A model generated the notes under the pieces. That model ran no database searches. It was not told where the DNA came from and saw only the letters and a program-made list of their open reading frames with translations. Of a stretch of DNA of 64,000 bases, positions 62,697 through 64,000 are shown piece by piece (position 1 is the first letter of the stretch; each line of letters opens with the position of its first letter). The stretch spans positions 4,092,001-4,156,000 of the forward strand of contig OZ245731.1 of assembly GCA_965227155.1 (NCBI GenBank), written 5' to 3'. The DNA is from UBA6059 sp965227155. GTDB taxonomy: Bacteria > Bacteroidota > Bacteroidia > Cytophagales > Cyclobacteriaceae. A program made the position numbers and the translations under genes.

Positions 62697-63398
62697 TCAG
62701 TCTTTTAGATATACAAATCGCTCTAATCGGGCTAATTCTTTGTCATCCACATATTTACCGATTTCCCTTCTGAATTGCTCCATGCTTTGGTAAGGTCTGT
62801 ATTCTTCAAACTCATGTAGCATACGCTCTCCTACACCGGGTATCGCCAGGATTTCGGCCTTGGTGGCAGTATTGAGTTCCACAGGTACAAACACAAATTG
62901 CTCTAAACGTGCAACCTCCTCATCATCAACGTATTTGCCAATCTCCCTGCGAAACTGCTCAACTTTAAGGTAAGGGCGGTATTCTTCAAACTCATGGGCC
63001 ATTTTATCGCCAACACCTGGGATGAGCTTTATTTCCGCCTCTGGTGCTGTATTGAGATTGAGTTTCACAAAGACTTTGCTGTAGAGTTCAAGCCTCGCTT
63101 CAGGGGCAAAAAATTCAGCCACAGCCAGGTCAAAATCAGTCATATTTAGGAAAGGACGACTATCCAATACAGCCTGCACAGCTTCATCTGTCATGCCTTC
63201 AATGGCAGATAGCTCTTCAGCAGTAGCAAGGTTTGGATTGAGAAGCGCCGTAGTTGACACATCGGTAGCCGTTTCTTGCGCTGGTGTTTCGGTATTGGCT
63301 TCTGCTTCTTCTGCAGCTTGCTCTTGTGAGTTATTGGATTGGCACGCTGTAAAGGATAATGCACCTAACAAGAGTGCCTGAAGGATAAAATTTCTCAT
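62697..63398 (-). CDS. Helix-hairpin-helix triple-repeat lipoprotein (ComEA-like)
   Basis: 233 residues. Lipoprotein signal ending LSFTAC (Cys19), an acidic Ala/Glu linker (26-50), then three HhH units of about 58 residues. Unit 1 is degenerate (LATAEELSAIEGMTDEAV). Units 2 and 3 are nearly identical, with LIPGVGDKM and AIPGVGERM followed by HEFEEYRPY and FRREIGKYVDD. Repeats are also visible in DNA. ComEA-type HhH binds DNA non-specifically. Lipid anchoring puts this one in the envelope, where DNA or peptidoglycan contact is possible. Confidence 0.88.
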   Translation of the reverse strand: MRNFILQALLLGALSFTACQSNNSQEQAAEEAEANTETPAQETATDVSTTALLNPNLATAEELSAIEGMTDEAVQAVLDSRPFLNMTDFDLAVAEFFAPEARLELYSKVFVKLNLNTAPEAEIKLIPGVGDKMAHEFEEYRPYLKVEQFRREIGKYVDDEEVARLEQFVFVPVELNTATKAEILAIPGVGERMLHEFEEYRPYQSMEQFRREIGKYVDDKELARLERFVYLKD

Positions 63399-63400
63399 AA

Positions 63401-63823
63401 TTAATTATCTGTTTGATTTGATTGATATCTGATATAAATAATGCCAATAAGGCCAATGCCGATCATACTACCGGGCGCAAGGGCAGGGGTGGCTCCTTTT
63501 AGGGCTTCCCACCATAGTTCAATACCTGCTAATGACGGGTACATCTCTTGTTCAAATTCAAGATTAGCACTGAAATGCTGCCATGAACCAACAAAACCGC
63601 TGATTATGATCAACGCCATGGTGGCTAGAAAAGCGCTGTTTATGAACGTACTTGAGTAGAATATGCTGATAATACTAGTGATGAATCCTGTTCCGATTAA
63701 AACTAACGGAACGATTTGCCAGAAGTCCTCATAATGCTCCAGTAGGATCAACTCCACACCAATACCAACAAGCTGGATGAATAGGGTAGCTGTTATGAGT
63801 TTTCTGATAACCGGTTGATTCAT
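63401..63823 (-). CDS. Four-helix membrane protein, unknown
   Basis: 140 residues from the ATG at 63823 (the frame is open 17 codons further). Four hydrophobic helices (about 7-27, 37-57, 65-85 and 112-132), no motif seen. It ends 2 bp before the HhH lipoprotein start, so the two genes are probably co-transcribed. Function unknown. Confidence 0.65.
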   Translation of the reverse strand: MNQPVIRKLITATLFIQLVGIGVELILLEHYEDFWQIVPLVLIGTGFITSIISIFYSSTFINSAFLATMALIIISGFVGSWQHFSANLEFEQEMYPSLAGIELWWEALKGATPALAPGSMIGIGLIGIIYIRYQSNQTDN

Positions 63824-63880
63824 GGTAGGTGTAATCGCTTTGCCCTGCAATATTAGCAGAGCGCAAAACTTCAAACAACT

Positions 63881-63997
63881 TTATTTAGAATTAATATAAA
63901 TAAAATCCTCAAATGAGCTTCTCGAGTCAGGCGGTAATCTGACTCTGATTGGTAACCTAAACTTCATTCCGGTCTGACTATCGTCTGACCTTGAAGC
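63881..63997 (-). CDS. Possible 3' end of a gene cut by the window edge
   Basis: Minus-strand frame open from the window edge to a TAA at 63881-63883 (39 codons). The end of the protein reads RSSFEDFIYINSK. Too short to identify; it may be chance. Confidence 0.3.
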   Translation of the reverse strand, partial: ASRSDDSQTGMKFRLPIRVRLPPDSRSSFEDFIYINSK

Positions 63998-64000
63998 TGT

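Noticed and set aside
1..64000. tRNA, rRNA or CRISPR arrays
   Set aside because: No cloverleaf, rRNA-like or regularly spaced repeat-spacer pattern noticed by eye; a tRNAscan/CRISPR search was not possible.

Overview
The window looks like a chromosomal segment of a marine-type Bacteroidota bacterium, most likely of the order Cytophagales. The basis is gene content: a SusE/SusF-type lipoprotein, carboxypeptidase-regulatory-like domains, lipoproteins with short Bacteroidota-type lipoboxes, a DUF4856-imelysin-HTTM-TonB receptor operon, Brp/Blh carotenoid genes, and few recognisable Shine-Dalgarno sequences. The exact genus cannot be read from the sequence. No rRNA, tRNA or CRISPR array was seen.

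Layout. 1-3.4 kb: a minus-strand group with a partial membrane protein, an NmrA-like oxidoreductase, a DUF1772 membrane protein, a CNSCH haem-protein gene broken by an in-frame stop, and an AraC regulator. 3.4-5.9 kb: an unknown 142-residue gene between two 65-bp direct repeats, then a PAS histidine kinase whose conserved 5' part has no start codon. 6-9.2 kb: dihaem cytochrome c plus two-subunit molybdenum hydroxylase (IorA/IorB type). 9.6-14.3 kb: the most unusual region, five unrelated one-gene units on the minus strand. Each is bounded by its own 7-10 bp reciprocal core sequence, and the units are separated by 167-238 bp imperfectly palindromic repeats. This is the architecture of an integron cassette array without an integrase (a CALIN), with unusually long attC-like sites.

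14.4-22.3 kb: a small membrane protein, a Spy-like protein and a seven-gene TetR-TolC-HlyD-ABC export operon with two matching palindromic operators. 22.5-29.8 kb: a DUF6090-like protein, an ECF sigma/membrane-partner pair, a DUF4382 lipoprotein, a porin-like protein, an SDR, a Calx-beta-like lipoprotein, a methyltransferase and a dienelactone hydrolase. 29.8-33.3 kb: an ATP-grasp/M17 aminopeptidase/esterase operon. 33.4-42.9 kb: a serine hydrolase, rhodanese plus ArsR, a DUF819 permease, a MuiA-like protein with an inserted SusC-like domain, an M49 peptidase, a sodium symporter and a PIG-L-like deacetylase. 42.9-46.3 kb: retinal/carotenoid genes (brp/blh, lycopene cyclase, a fatty acid hydroxylase-family protein) without a rhodopsin in view.

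46.8-52.1 kb: an orphan SusE-like lipoprotein, a complete IS3-family element, a histidine kinase, a Crp/Fnr regulator, a 31-residue membrane peptide and a DUF2892 protein. 52.1-64 kb: a DUF2252 protein, a GH3 enzyme, the imelysin/TonB operon (probably metal or haem uptake), a triple helix-hairpin-helix lipoprotein and a small membrane protein.
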